Below, piece after piece: positions 44,601-55,005 of a stretch of DNA of 64,000 nucleotides. The notes under the pieces are model-generated. The model had not been told where the DNA came from. It was given only the letters and a program-made list of their open reading frames with translations, and did no database searches. The translations under genes were made by a program, and so were the position numbers. Each line of letters begins with the position of its first letter. Positions within the stretch are counted from its first letter, which is position 1. The DNA is taken from assembly GCF_029227915.1 (NCBI RefSeq), contig NC_079887.1, positions 19,467,650 to 19,531,649 on the forward strand, in the 5' to 3' direction. The stretch comes from Hydractinia symbiolongicarpus (taxonomy: Eukaryota; Cnidaria; Hydrozoa; Anthoathecata; Hydractiniidae).

Positions 44601-47600
44601 GTGTGGTGGTGTTGCTGAGATAAAATGTCCATATTCTATTGCGCACACTATCCCACTTGCAACAAATCTTAAATATTTATATGAAGAAATACATGACCAG
44701 GATCAAAAAGTCACTAAACTTATGCAGTATCATGCATATATGTACCAAATCCAAGGACTAATGGCCCTTAAGGAAAGAAAATATTGTGATTTTTTTGTTT
44801 TTACAAAAAAAGGATTCCATTTGGAGAGAATATATTTTGACGAAATCCATTGGAGAAAGATATTGGAAAATTTATCTTGGTTTTGGTACAAACACCTTGC
44901 TACATTATTAGTTGAAAATATTAATAAACAGACAATTATTGAAAATAAAGAACGAAATATTCATTTTCAAGTAAATAACAAAAGTCAAAACTGTGATCTT
45001 GAAAATATTTTAAACACAATTGAACCAAAACAAACCAAAAAGAGAAAATCCCATGAAGCTACATCTTCAAAAAAAATAAAGAAGCAAGAAGCATCAACTG
45101 ATGTTGCAGATTATATTTGTGGCATACCTACATAAATTCTTAAAGATGTTCCACAATGTTATGAAGACGAAAGCATTGGTTGTGACATTTGCCCTCAGTG
45201 GTATCATTTTGTGTGTGTTGGAATAAAAAAAGGTGATCCTAACAAAAGTAATGATTACATGTGTCCAAATTGCAAAAAGTAAAATACGCTGTATATATAT
45301 ATAAACAAATATTAGTATGTATATTTTTATAAATAGAAAGTTTTCTACATTTTTACTTGTATATGTTTTTGAAAGTTCACCAAAGCAGCACATACCAAAA
45401 GAATGTCATCAAGTTGACTGATAACTGATATAGGAACTTCCGTTGATACAATTTGAAAACATTTCAAGTTTCTAATAACTTGTTCCACAATTATTCTCAT
45501 TTTTGCTATAGCAATTGTTTTTATTACACCTCTCTCTATCATCTGGCTGTGTCCTCGTTTTCCCAGAGGGATTATAAGTGTTATACGACGTGCAAGACAC
45601 TTTTCTTCAATGTTAAAACCTTTGTCAGCCATTAATTGAAAGTAAGGTTCAATAGTGTCAAGGAAATTTGACTCTGTTGTAATCCTCTTGTCAGAAATAG
45701 AACCTCCCTATACATCAGATAAAAATATTATTGATGAATTTCGTGCTACAGCAATCAAAAACTTTATTGTATTGTGATGTTTGTAACTTGACCATGTTTG
45801 TTTCTGTAATCTGTTATTTTTTGGTGTTTGTATAAAAATTTCAGGGCAATCTATGATAGAATGTAAATTTCTGCACAGCTTAAAATGTGAAGGTCTGGTA
45901 ATGTTCAACACACCTTGATTTGGTGCAAACACGATACATCTTAAAACTTCAGCAGAAGCTCTTAGCCGTGTTAAAAATATTCTACTTGTGAGTGAAAAGG
46001 AGATTTTGATGCGATGTTGAAGATCTTTTATTAAAAGTCCCAGTCGAAGATGCATTAAAAACAAAAGAAATTTGACTTTACTATCTAATTTTCGGGAAGG
46101 CCCCATACGCTTTGGTGTTCTGGTGAAAACTCTTCTTAGTTTCGTTGTTGTAGCTGTCCCTATCCAGCGCCTTCTCACATATGGACTAATTAAATCATGT
46201 AACTTTTCAAAAAGTGAATATAATTGCAACCCAGCATAAAATAATGCATCTTTAGGTGTTTTTAATAATGTTTTAAATGCTTTATCACAAGTACAACTAC
46301 TTTGTTTTGATTGTAAATGTTTAATTTTTAAAACATATTTCGACACCTACTCTGTGAATGTTTCAATTTTAACTGTGTTTGTTTTAAGGCAACATGTTGT
46401 TTGGTTAATTTATTTCTTAACTCTGATACAATGTCCAAAACCATTCCTCCAAATGCAATAAGTGATGCTAGCATAACCATTATCTTTGCATTAGAAAAGT
46501 AAGTCTGCATATAATAAAACTTGCAGTTTTATTTTCTTTTGCACTTGATCCAGGATTGTCCTGAGCCTGAATCTCATCAGTCAAATCATCCTGAGAACAA
46601 CAAGGCATTTCTTGGATACCTTCACTTGAAACATTCTCATTAAAAAGTTTTCTGCATTGCGAATTTTAGCTCCTGCATCACACCCTAGGTCAACAGCTGA
46701 ATAATTTTGACCAGAAGGCTCACCTCTAACAAAATGCAGAGAACATACACGTGATTGTTTTTTTGGAGACCACAACTTTCCAGACCCAGGTTCTTGTCGG
46801 TTTATGAGCTGCCTCTATTTTATTGGTTTTTTGCTGTCAGGTAACATTGTAGTAAAAGTGAATAATCTAAAGTGATAAAATAATGTGTTACATTTTAGTT
46901 TTAAATTTTGTTAGTCAGGTTAACCTTTCCTCTGTATACCTAGCTAGCTAAAATAAAGGGAACTCACTTGAATGGTGGTGTGCATGAACATGATTCCTGA
47001 CGTTCTCCATGGACTTCAAATGCTTTTGTGCCATTTACTTAACGAATAGTCACAACTAGAACAACCTGTAACTGCACAACAACGTGATCGATGGCGTTTT
47101 CGAGAGCGAGATAAAATTTTTTCAGCCATTTTTTACAACGTCGATATTTCTGAGATAAAATGTTGCATAATTTGCAGAACTAAATTCGCTGAATATGACA
47201 CCAGAGTTCGGTGTATTACCACACTTTTGGAATACTGTGGATTCCGTCTGTCTGTCTGTCACTTCTGCAGAGAGGATATTCTTTACATTTTTTTTAAAAA
47301 AGTCTATAAAACATCACCTATAAATCTATTCCGTAAATTACCAAACTTTAATGTTAAAATAATATTTGACAAGCGATTGCTGACGTCAGCAAAATTTTTA
47401 AACCCTTATATTTCATTAATCGCTCATCAAAACCACATGATCATATACATTTTCTTGATCAGCAGTGTAAACTCTACACAATGAAGGAAAATTGAAAGCA
47501 AGTTTCTCAATTTTTTTTTGTATTTGCACTGCTGACGTCAGCGAAAAATCTAAAACAACCTATTTTTCCATTGCTCTTTTGCCTAAGTGGATTACTCCAC

Positions 47601-49428
47601 GGGCCTTATAGACTAGTCTAAAATAATACGCATTAAAAAACAGTTAAATGCATATTTTTTTCCATAAGTTACACCTGAATACTTTTGCTAACTATTATTT
47701 GCATTTCGAAAAAATCATTTTAAAATAAAAACATACACAAATTTGTGGCATGTTGAATAATCACTAAATTTTACAACCTGTGTCCCAAATGAAATCCTTT
47801 GAAATTTAAATCATGCACATTTCATTTTTTGTTTGATTGCTTAGCTGTATGAGAACATATGATCGTTCCTAAACAATTTTATGGAGAATTATTTATTCTT
47901 AAGTAATGGTTTTGTAGAGAACTTTCGTTTCACTTTGTGGTGAGAAAGCATCTGTTCTATGACAGTTGTTATAGAACAGATGATGAACAGCAAACTAGAC
48001 TTTTTACATTTTTTTTAAAAAAATAATCATGCCCAGTTCAACATGAATAACAATAGATATACAATTTCTGTGTGTAGGGGGTGTGAAAAGCACTGAGTCA
48101 TGACACTTACTTCCTGTCAATTAATAATATATAAATAAAATTTGTACACAAGTCCACACAGGAACTACTAATTGTACAGTCAGGGATAACAGCAAATTAG
48201 GCTATCACGCCAAATTAGGCTAGTAGCTTAGTTAGGAGATTTTTCATAGACTATTTAGGCGAGTATCTCCTATTTAGGCGATTTGCTATCTTCTTTTATG
48301 ATTATCTCGAAAACCACGTTTGGTCGCACCATCTTCTTTCGGAGCTTTGTTGCTCATTACATCATCTTTGTTCGAGCAAAATTTTTTATAGTTTGCTTCA
48401 CGGGACTAAAAATTATACGTCAAAAGTCTTTGGATCGGCTAATTAGACGAGAAATAGTCTATTTAGGCTATGCGCCACTATGTTGAAAATATGCGCACGG
48501 GAAATTTAGCCTTATTTCAGAAGCAACCGTAGCCGTAAAACAAAGAAGCTGTAACACAGACCATGCGTTCTTAATCAAAACAAACTAAACGCTACATCTT
48601 CTGATAGCGCAAATAATAAAGAAAAATATATTTGGACCATCAAAAGGGGGTTCTATAGAATCTTTTTAGCTAATAAAATCATTGCGATTATGCAACAGAA
48701 CAGCAATAGGCAGCAAAAACCATGTTGATAGCCTAATTAGGAGAGATAAATCGTCTAAATAGGCTATCGTAGACTAATTAGACTATTATAGCCTAATTTG
48801 CGGTTATCCCTGACTGTTGTACTTAAACCTTGTCCCACAAGTAGCCTCTGCCCCCATATTTAAGAAAATTTATTTAAGAAAATATAATACTGGTTATACA
48901 TCAGATTATTTGTTGGTTTTTGTTAAAAGCTTCTTTTGTGAGAGTTTGATCATTAAAATGTTTTCCTTACAAACCCTTACAAACCAAAGATTAGGTAGCT
49001 ATATCATGTGACATTCCAACCAGGCTAATATTATATGTATACATTGTGTACAGTAAAAGATACACGTATCTAAAATATATATGCTTACCCCCAAGGGGTT
49101 GAACACCCTTATCTACTTTTATTCCTGGATTTATGCCAAGTTCTTTCAAGATTTCAACAAATGGTTTACCATTGCCATCTTTTTGATATAACGTTTCGTG
49201 AAATAAAATTACCCCACCAAGGCTGTCTGCAATACTTTTATCAGCTGTAAATAAAAGTTCACGGTAAGCTCTGCGATTTTCTTCAGTGTTATCGACGTTG
49301 ATGTTGGCAAAACGTTTTCCGATTGTTCCCGTACTTTCATCTGCAGCAAGTATACCCTTTCCAGGGGCTACAATCGATTCTGCTATTTTCTTTAGGTTTG
49401 CTTTCTGTTCAGCACTCAAATATGCCAT
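38622..49428 (-). CDS. Fructose-bisphosphate aldolase, class I (four coding exons, intact)
   Basis: This glycolytic/gluconeogenic cytosolic enzyme cleaves fructose 1,6-bisphosphate to DHAP and glyceraldehyde 3-phosphate. Coding exons are 49428-49089, 40169-39807, 39676-39512 and 38839-38622 (340, 363, 165 and 218 nt). Joined in phase they give 361 codons, the normal length, with no lesion. Donors are GTAAGC, GTATGT and GTAAGT; acceptors end TAAG, TTAG and CTAG. Exon 1 has [20 protein letters not shown] and [16 protein letters not shown] (active-site Asp). Exon 2 has [17 protein letters not shown] and the Schiff-base lysine in [12 protein letters not shown]. Exons 3-4 have [11 protein letters not shown] and the C-terminal NHQY with the mobile Tyr. 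Introns are 8919, 130 and 672 bp. The first holds several mobile elements, yet the exons look under constraint. A non-coding 5' exon cannot be excluded. Confidence 0.97.
40728..41000 (-). mobile_element. tRNA-derived SINE, copy 2 (diverged)
   Basis: The body matches the SINE at 12532-12890, sharing GGTATACCCTGTCTAATATT, CATAGCTTAGATGG, AGAGTATTTAATGC and CCCACAGTGTGCCATCTCC. The tRNA-like head near 40940-41000 has lost its box B. It lies in aldolase intron 1, in the same orientation as the gene. Confidence 0.78.
41001..43095. other. Aldolase intron 1, non-coding stretch
   Basis: No gene is supported. Around 41741-41830 there is a phrase resembling dispersed cnidarian MITE ends (CCACGGGTTTGCCCGTCGCA, then CAGGCAGACAGACGGACC). 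A tRNA box-B-like GGGTTCGAATACAC is at about 42990 without a convincing fold. Confidence 0.4.
43096..45282 (+). pseudogene. IS4EU accessory protein: SWIM zinc finger, YqaJ-like nuclease and PHD-like end
   Basis: An ATG at 43096 starts [14 protein letters not shown], then a frameshift leads to [17 protein letters not shown] and a GTATGC donor near 43210. A second exon begins near 43286. After another shift near 43480 comes [14 protein letters not shown] and a SWIM-type finger ([20 protein letters not shown]). The YqaJ nuclease core shows [27 protein letters not shown], then [12 protein letters not shown] and VAEIKCPYS with the catalytic Asp and Glu-x-Lys. The C-terminus has a PHD-like Cys/His set ([15 protein letters not shown]...YMCPNCKK) beyond an in-frame TAA at 45133. 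Nuclease proteins of this kind accompany the transposase in IS4EU elements; their exact role in transposition is not settled. Confidence 0.82.
45345..47129 (-). pseudogene. IS4EU transposase: THAP-like finger plus DDE_Tnp_4 domain
   Basis: The N-terminal ATG at 47129 gives [20 protein letters not shown] and the start of a Cys-rich THAP-like domain ([12 protein letters not shown]). It then shifts frame to [18 protein letters not shown], followed by a GTGAGT donor. The finger resumes at about 46810-46620 ([17 protein letters not shown]). A coiled-coil and helix-turn-helix region follows ([20 protein letters not shown]). The DDE domain shows [14 protein letters not shown], then IIFLSDV with an in-frame TAG at 45706, DKGFNIEE and [13 protein letters not shown]. 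The order and spacing match DDE_Tnp_4 transposases. It converges on the YqaJ gene with only about 60 bp between stops. Several lesions make it inactive. Confidence 0.82.
47226..47620. other. Non-coding segment with two CRE-type palindromes
   Basis: GCTGACGTCAGC occurs perfectly at 47380-47391 and again at 47530-47541, each followed by AAA/GAAA and TAAA-rich sequence, so the two contexts are distant duplicates. TGACGTCA is the core CREB/ATF site. Left GTGGATTCCGTCTGTCTGTC and right GGATTACTCCACGGGCC suggest the ends of a small dispersed repeat. Confidence 0.45.
47949..47982. repeat. Perfect 12-bp hairpin
   Basis: CATCTGTTCTAT (47949-47960) and ATAGAACAGATG (47971-47982) are exact reverse complements around a 10-nt loop. 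Confidence 0.9.
48177..48816. mobile_element. 640-bp MITE with inverted ends and 5-bp target duplication
   Basis: The ends are inverted: CAGTCAGGGATAACAGCAAA on the left, and the right end reads TTTGCGGTTATCCCTGACTG. Homology of the ends continues into TTAGGCTAT. TTGTA flanks both sides (48172-48176, 48817-48821). The interior repeats phrases such as TTAGGCTA and AATTAG in both orientations and encodes nothing recognisable. It lies in aldolase intron 1, about 270 bp from exon 1. The transposase family that moves it is not identifiable from this copy. Confidence 0.9.
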
Positions 49429-49800
49429 TGTTTCGTAATATGTAGTAATAAGGGACAGTCGATTTGAAGATGTGCGAATTTGATCTTTTCGGAATAAACA
49501 AAAACATGTCGAAGCCCCTTTTATACATGCGATATTGCACACATTCAAAATAGGGTGGTAGTACTAACCGTATCACAATACAAAACCCATCTAATATACA
49601 GTGTTATTACAATATCACCTTTGAAAACAGCTAATGTTATACTAGCTAAAAATTTATATAAATTTATGTTTAATAAAAGAAAAATTTTCACCTTATTCTA
49701 ATTTTTTTTAAAAAAAATTCTCTCCCCCCTGTTTAATTTACACAGTCAAAACGTCCATCTGCCGAGACGAAAAAGCAAAGTCATGATGATTTTTCGAAGT

Positions 49801-49940
49801 GGCTACGAGTACGTGACCGTACTTTTACTTTTTTTTGCTAGATGTACGGTATTCACGTATTTTTACTATTTTTTGCTTACGGCATACGCATTTTTACTTT
49901 TTTTTGCTGGAAGTAAGGCATTCACGTATTTCTTTTTTCT
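49801..49940 (+). repeat. ~36-bp tandem repeat near the aldolase 5' side
   Basis: About 3.5 imperfect units containing ACGG(C/T)ATTCACGTATTTTT and ACTTTTTTTTGCT. The unit is also seen once, inverted, near 18955. It lies about 370 bp upstream of the aldolase start codon. Confidence 0.75.
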
Positions 49941-50275
49941 AGAAGTCGTTTGGCCAGCGGATTGGTTGGAGAGCTCACGATGAAAAGATATTTTCTTTTT
50001 AGGGTTTTTAGCGTCTGTAAGGACCTTTTATTTACATCTCTACAACTTTGACACTACGTATGCTACAAGGCTGATTATGTTTTCAGGCTATATGTTAAGA
50101 ATATTATCAAAAAAGATATGACTAAACGAAAGATATGACTAAACGAAAAAACAATATTTTTTTTAAAAAAAAAAGCGTTAGAAAAATCTTATAGCATTTT
50201 TGCAGATGTACGTGTGTGCGTTTACAACAAAAACGAAAACAAAAACTTAGTTTCTACGAATAAAATTGCTTTTCC

Positions 50276-50894
50276 TATTGTTTAAAGCCTTCTCGGCAGA
50301 ACCATATGCGTCTCGCCGGTCATTTTTGTTTTTCCAATACAGGACAAATGGTACCAATTAAGGCAACCGTCACATGCAACGGATTGGGATTCCTCCAAAG
50401 AATTTCGGCAAGTCTCACAAAGCCAATTTTTTTTTCTCTTAGAAAATCTCAGTAGCTCTTTCCAGGAACCTCAACCTTTCCGCAACCTCTTCAATAATGC
50501 TTTCATCTTTCGTGATACACTTTAATAAATTTAAAGAAACATTTAAACTTCGTTTTATTTCTACATAACGCGCAATACTTGATGTATCAGAATCACTGAG
50601 TAATAAATTACATTCTTTTCGATCAATAACTGGTAGTGACACATATGGAATGAGTTTTTTACTCTTTTTCTTAGGTAGACCAATGGCATTAAATAATCCT
50701 TTTAGTCTTCCTTTTGGCACCTTCGGTGGAAGCTTTATGACGGAAAACTCTAAATTAAAACAAAATTCGGAAATTTTAAAAAAATAATTAACTCTGTTTA
50801 TACAAAAATGGAAATCAGTTATTACCTGAACATGCATCTTTAGAAGGCTTAACGGATTTGCACTCTACACTTGTTACCCCATCCGTATTTCTAC
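50276..50894 (-). pseudogene. PHD-finger protein relic, two exons visible
   Basis: On the minus strand an exon from about 50894 (after TTTTTAG) reads RNTDGVTSVECKSVKPSKDA and ends at a GTAATA donor near 50825. The next exon begins near 50752 with LPPKVPKGRLKGLFNAIGLP and a helical region. At the 3' end, in a shifted frame, is a zinc-binding segment (WLCETC...CDGCLNWYHLSCIG, then WFCREG after another shift) with the Cys/His spacing of a PHD finger, a chromatin-reader fold often attached to cnidarian transposon proteins. At least two frameshifts are needed, so it is a relic. Its parent family is not identified. Confidence 0.6.
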
Positions 50895-51841
50895 CTAAAA
50901 ACGTAATACTAAAATCTTAAAAAACGACGATAAGAAATATACGAAAATGTTGAAAATATCCGAATACCAAATATTTGTTTGTTTTGTGTGATCCCACCTT
51001 TTTTTTACCAAACAACTTTTCTGGACTAATTGCTCCGCCTTAGTCAAGATACTTCTCAGGCTTAAGAAATACACAAAAACAATCGAGCAAATGAACAAAA
51101 ATTGAGACTAAGTAGAGCAGAAGGAATCAATCAAAGCATAAAGTATTGGTCATGGATTCTAAATGTGATAATATACAATCTTGTTATTTAGGCTGCTGTT
51201 TACTTAAAGAAATTCAAGCAATTTAGTTATGTGTATTTTACTAAATTGGTGGGCTAGGAAGCAATGGGTTGCAAAACTTGTAGCTAGGCGAAACTTAGAA
51301 ATTGGTAATGATTTGCCCACCTGACCATAGCACTTCGTTGGTTCTCTAAGGTGCAAATATGGCTACATAATTTTCAAATGGACGTGTCATTCTAGGTGCC
51401 TGACTGAAAGTAGCTAGGCAGAAATTTAACTTCATATTAACATTTACATTTTTTATTCATTTTGACTGAACTTTAGAATTCTCTTTTATTGTAAGTTCAT
51501 ATCTGTGTCTGCATACTGCTTTTATATGATGACCAAAATTTTGCTGTACGAATCCCAAAGTTGCTTTTTTATTATTTTTTTGCACAAAATTTATCTAAGC
51601 AATAGCATAATGCTTTTGATGAAATTTTTGGATTATTTATGTTTTAAACAAAAAAACCTTGTTTTTGTATATCTGTAAGGCGTTTTAATAACATGTCATT
51701 AAGAGAAGAAAAAGCAGAATTTATCAGTAATGGGTGCTTTTTGGAAATGTTGAGGCCACAAAATGTAAAATCAAAAAAAACTTTTAAAGTAAATACTTTT
51801 TTAAAGCCTTTTTCATTTAATATATTATACGAATTCAGTTT

Positions 51842-51899
51842 CAGTTAACTGGTTTGAAAATTAAAAGTGTGGACTTTTAATTTTCAAACCAGTTAACTG
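51842..51899. repeat. Perfect 27-bp hairpin with 4-nt loop
   Basis: Arm CAGTTAACTGGTTTGAAAAT and seven more bases (51842-51868) is the exact reverse complement of 51873-51899, around the loop GTGG. The loop is too short for a typical pre-miRNA. Transcribed, it would form a single perfect stem. Confidence 0.95.
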
Positions 51900-51935
51900 T
51901 GATCTGTTTAGTTAATTCAATGTATTACTGCCTTA

Positions 51936-52368
51936 AAGGTTACCTCCCGCAAAAAATAAAGTTAATTGCATATGAAAGAGCTTGAAAGGTTGTCTAGGAA
52001 TTTAAATATATTTTTTAAAACTTTTGATTGGTTCTTTAGAATTTGGACTAAGAAGATTTAATAATTTTGCATGATGTCATGAGTATGCTCTGCGAGGGTT
52101 GTTTGTTTAACATTTTTGACAAGTCCTAAGAGTTAAAAATGTTTTCTGGCCGTTCACTTTGACGCGTTTTGAACATTTTACATAAGTTTCAATATTTAGT
52201 TATCATAATTATGCTCAATGCTAACTCATGACATCATAATTTTGCATAATTAGTGCAACTTTTAAGACGAATATCTCGAGAACGGATAAAGATTTTTCAA
52301 AAAAAAAAAAGATTTCTAGAGAACTCTTTCATATTTTCTCAACTTAGTTTTTCGCAGGAGGTAACCTT
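51936..52368. mobile_element. 433-bp MITE with TA target duplication
   Basis: The left end AAGGTTACCTCCCGCAAAAA and the reversed right end AAGGTTACCTCCTGCGAAAA match with few differences. Similarity continues inward over ATATGAAAGAG and TCTAG(G/A)AAT, giving imperfect inverted ends of about 50 bp. TA lies on both sides (51934-51935, 52369-52370), as for Tc1/mariner-type elements. No coding sequence is present. Confidence 0.82.
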
Positions 52369-52370
52369 TA

Positions 52371-54255
52371 ATAGTTTACAGAAAGAACTGGTATACGACT
52401 TTTACCAACATCAAAGTATTGCTACCTTAAAAGAAAAAAATGTTTGGGAAATAATTTTTTGAGGAAATTATTTTGGGGATTTTAGACCAAAATTATTTCC
52501 ATGAAGTCGCGCTCTTTAGAGCTCATCAAAATTCTGCTGCTGTTCAAAAAATGATTTTTAATTGATATATAAATCTATTTATTGTTATAATTCTGCTTAG
52601 AGAATATTTAAAATGCCAAACTAGCTAACCGTGAAGATTAATTCAGTATTCTCATAAGAGCATCCAATCACAAAAGATATATCAGCCAAGATATATTCTT
52701 TGCAACTAAATTTTTCGTTTACTGGCATAATTTAAGGTTTAATCTTATCTGACCTATTTCTGAGGTTAGAATAGCTTTTAAAATTTAAGTTTAGGACATT
52801 GGGTAGTTGGATAGTTGGGTAGTTGCGAAATGAGAAAATGGGGAGTTGCTATCTTTACAATTGCCGAGTTATTTTTCCAAACATTTATTTTAATTGCTGT
52901 CATTTAAGGTCGGGTTTTCACTTGACTAATTTCCACATCGAAAAATGATACTTAGGAATACTACAAATATTCGTGAAATCTTATCTCGTGCCATTCTCAG
53001 GGGATTTCATATTGACCAGCTGGCGAGATAAAGAAAAACCGAAAAATACATATACGAGAATTGCGCCCTCCTGTCCCAAGTATTAGAAAAATCAACGCAT
53101 CAAAATGTCAAAGTGAAGGTTAGGCTTGGCCTAACTGTTTGTCGATCTTGTGGGTAATTGCGGAGCTAAACGAAGCGAGCGTAGCGGAGCCCATTTGGCA
53201 TTTAAGCGCGTATTATTTTTTTCTATTTTCTACTATACAGCGGGAGAAAATCAAATTTTTAAAGGAGAGGCAAACTGCGCTGCGGGACGGCTGCTGAATA
53301 AAAGTTTATGATAAGTGTTGATTTTAAAGACCAGACTGATTGGCTTGCTCGCTTGCTCCATAAACTATAACTATAAACCATACATCATTTTGTTTACATG
53401 TGAGTGCTGAATTATTTATAATTAAGTGTTTTTACGCATTTGTCAAACGGGTGGCTAAATTAAACAAGAAGCCCAGGGGCTTGAAGATTTCCGCCATTAG
53501 CCTAAAAGATTTTAAAGTTTAAAGTTGATCTTGAAACGGATAATTATGGGGTAAACAAATCATTGAGTATTCTCAATTATTATTGTAAAGGGCCTGATGT
53601 ACTTGTACAATATCACTGAAATATAACTTATAATATCAATCTAATTTCTTATAATATGTTTAAAATAGAGTTATAATTTCTTATAATTTCTTAATGCCGT
53701 CCCATAAGGGGCGGCTCTTAGTCCGCCAGACGTGAAAAAGCATTATTTTGCTGAGCGAAATCTTGCGTTTTGTGCTGTGCTACTTGATTTCGTGTAAACA
53801 AACTACTTAAGTAGTACAGCTTCAAAGTAGCACAAACTTTAAAATAAACGAATAGAACCTAAGAAAAACTAATTGTGAAGCTGTATTTAAAGGCCAGGTT
53901 TGTGACATCAAACTGTCATGGCGGCGACCGTAGATTTGTGTGAGTATCACTGTGTAACCAAACGGTTTTTCTTCTATAGACTATGGTGTAACTGACAATG
54001 CGATGATGACAGTGATCTTGAAGAATCTTTTAATGATGACAACTTTATACATTCTTGCATTACATAGTTGTGAAAAACACTTTGTTGATAATGTTAAGAG
54101 GGCCGGATAAGCCGCAAACGCCCGCATATATACGGGCGAGCTCGGGCGACTTTTCAAACAAAATTGGCGGTTGTCCCCCGAAACCGCCCGCACTTTCCCG
54201 AACTCGCCCGGAACATTCCCGAAATGCAGTTCTTTATTTTTATAGTTTTTTTGAA
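52371..54255. other. Non-coding spacer with repeat debris
   Basis: No gene is supported. A short GGGTAGTTGGATAGTTGGGT repeat lies near 52801, a GC-richer phrase GCGGAGCTAAACGAAGCGAG near 53161, and inverted CGGGCGAG/CTCGCCCG phrases near 54134-54211. Confidence 0.45.
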
Positions 54256-54787
54256 TCATGTGCAGTTACCAGCTATCGGTCGAAATAATTTTGATGTACG
54301 AATTGTATTGTCGTTGTAACCAAAATCCCTAAGTGAAGGATTATCTTTACGGTGTCCAATTGACCGTTGCTGGCCAAAATAATTTTCAAGTGGATCTTGA
54401 CATGATATGATGATGAAGTCTGTGTAGTTGATGCATATAAAAAAAGTTCCCTTTTATTTATTATTGTGGAAGCAGAATCACGAGGTTTGGTGATGGTGGA
54501 AGATGAAGGATGACTTTTTGTTGGTAAATTCAGTGTTGGTAAAACTCCTGGATTAAGGGTTGCTTTTGTATTATGTTTGTAGTACTCATCCTCCTTGAAA
54601 TGACGTTGACAAATATGTAAATTACACTTTTCAATTTGACCACGAAGTGAATTATTATTATTAGTTTATCCCTCCAATTCTTGTCGAAATCGCTTTTTCC
54701 AGCTGGCACTTTGAACAACGATAAACCCTTATACTCGGGTCGACGTGAGACTGAACAGCCGTAAATAGAACAATTAGCACCAGGCAT
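54256..54787 (-). pseudogene. Internally deleted P-element-like transposase: THAP finger joined to the C-terminus
   Basis: ATG 54787 starts MPGANCSIYGCSVSRRPEYK, the first half of a THAP zinc finger. After a +1 shift in an AAT-run near 54660, the second half appears (ICQRHFKEDEYY, then VLPTLNLP). A short Ser/Thr-rich linker leads directly to the end of a P-type transposase (CQDPLENYFGQQRSIGHRKD, then RDFGYNDNTIRT and FRPIAGNC) at 54410-54256. The whole catalytic core found in the copy at 56245-58239 is missing. The structure parallels the known Drosophila KP deletion derivatives, which keep the DNA-binding domain and act as repressors. Here the frameshift makes function unlikely. Confidence 0.78.
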
Positions 54788-55005
54788 AACAACTTTCAAC
54801 GTATCAAATAACAATTTCGAAGTAAATTTCCAAAATAAAACCAATGTTAGCAAACAAAACTTTCGATTTCCCTAACGAACATGCTAGAAAACCGTTATTT
54901 TAGATTTTGATGCATTCGAGAGAATGGGCCCGAGTTTAGAAACGGCCACAAAACGATAGAACAATGGCCTATTGTTACTGTCCAGACTATCTTTTTTTCT
55001 TATGA

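Larger units (their letters stand above)
43096..47129. mobile_element. IS4EU-type (ISL2EU) DNA transposon, decayed, inside aldolase intron 1
   Basis: Two convergent genes define it: a plus-strand SWIM/YqaJ nuclease protein and a minus-strand THAP plus DDE transposase. This two-gene combination is, to my knowledge, the described hallmark of the IS4EU/ISL2EU superfamily. Both genes carry stops and frameshifts. I could not recognise terminal inverted repeats or a target duplication, so the stated limits are only the outer coding limits. Confidence 0.8.

Noticed and set aside
42840-47300. Inverted ends for the IS4EU element
   Set aside because: No convincing complementary pair was found by eye on either side of the coding region.
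53880-54990. Terminal inverted repeats for the deleted P-like copy
   Set aside because: Only about 11 bp (AACGGTTTT-type) match in inverted orientation with a gap, which is expected by chance in AT-rich DNA.
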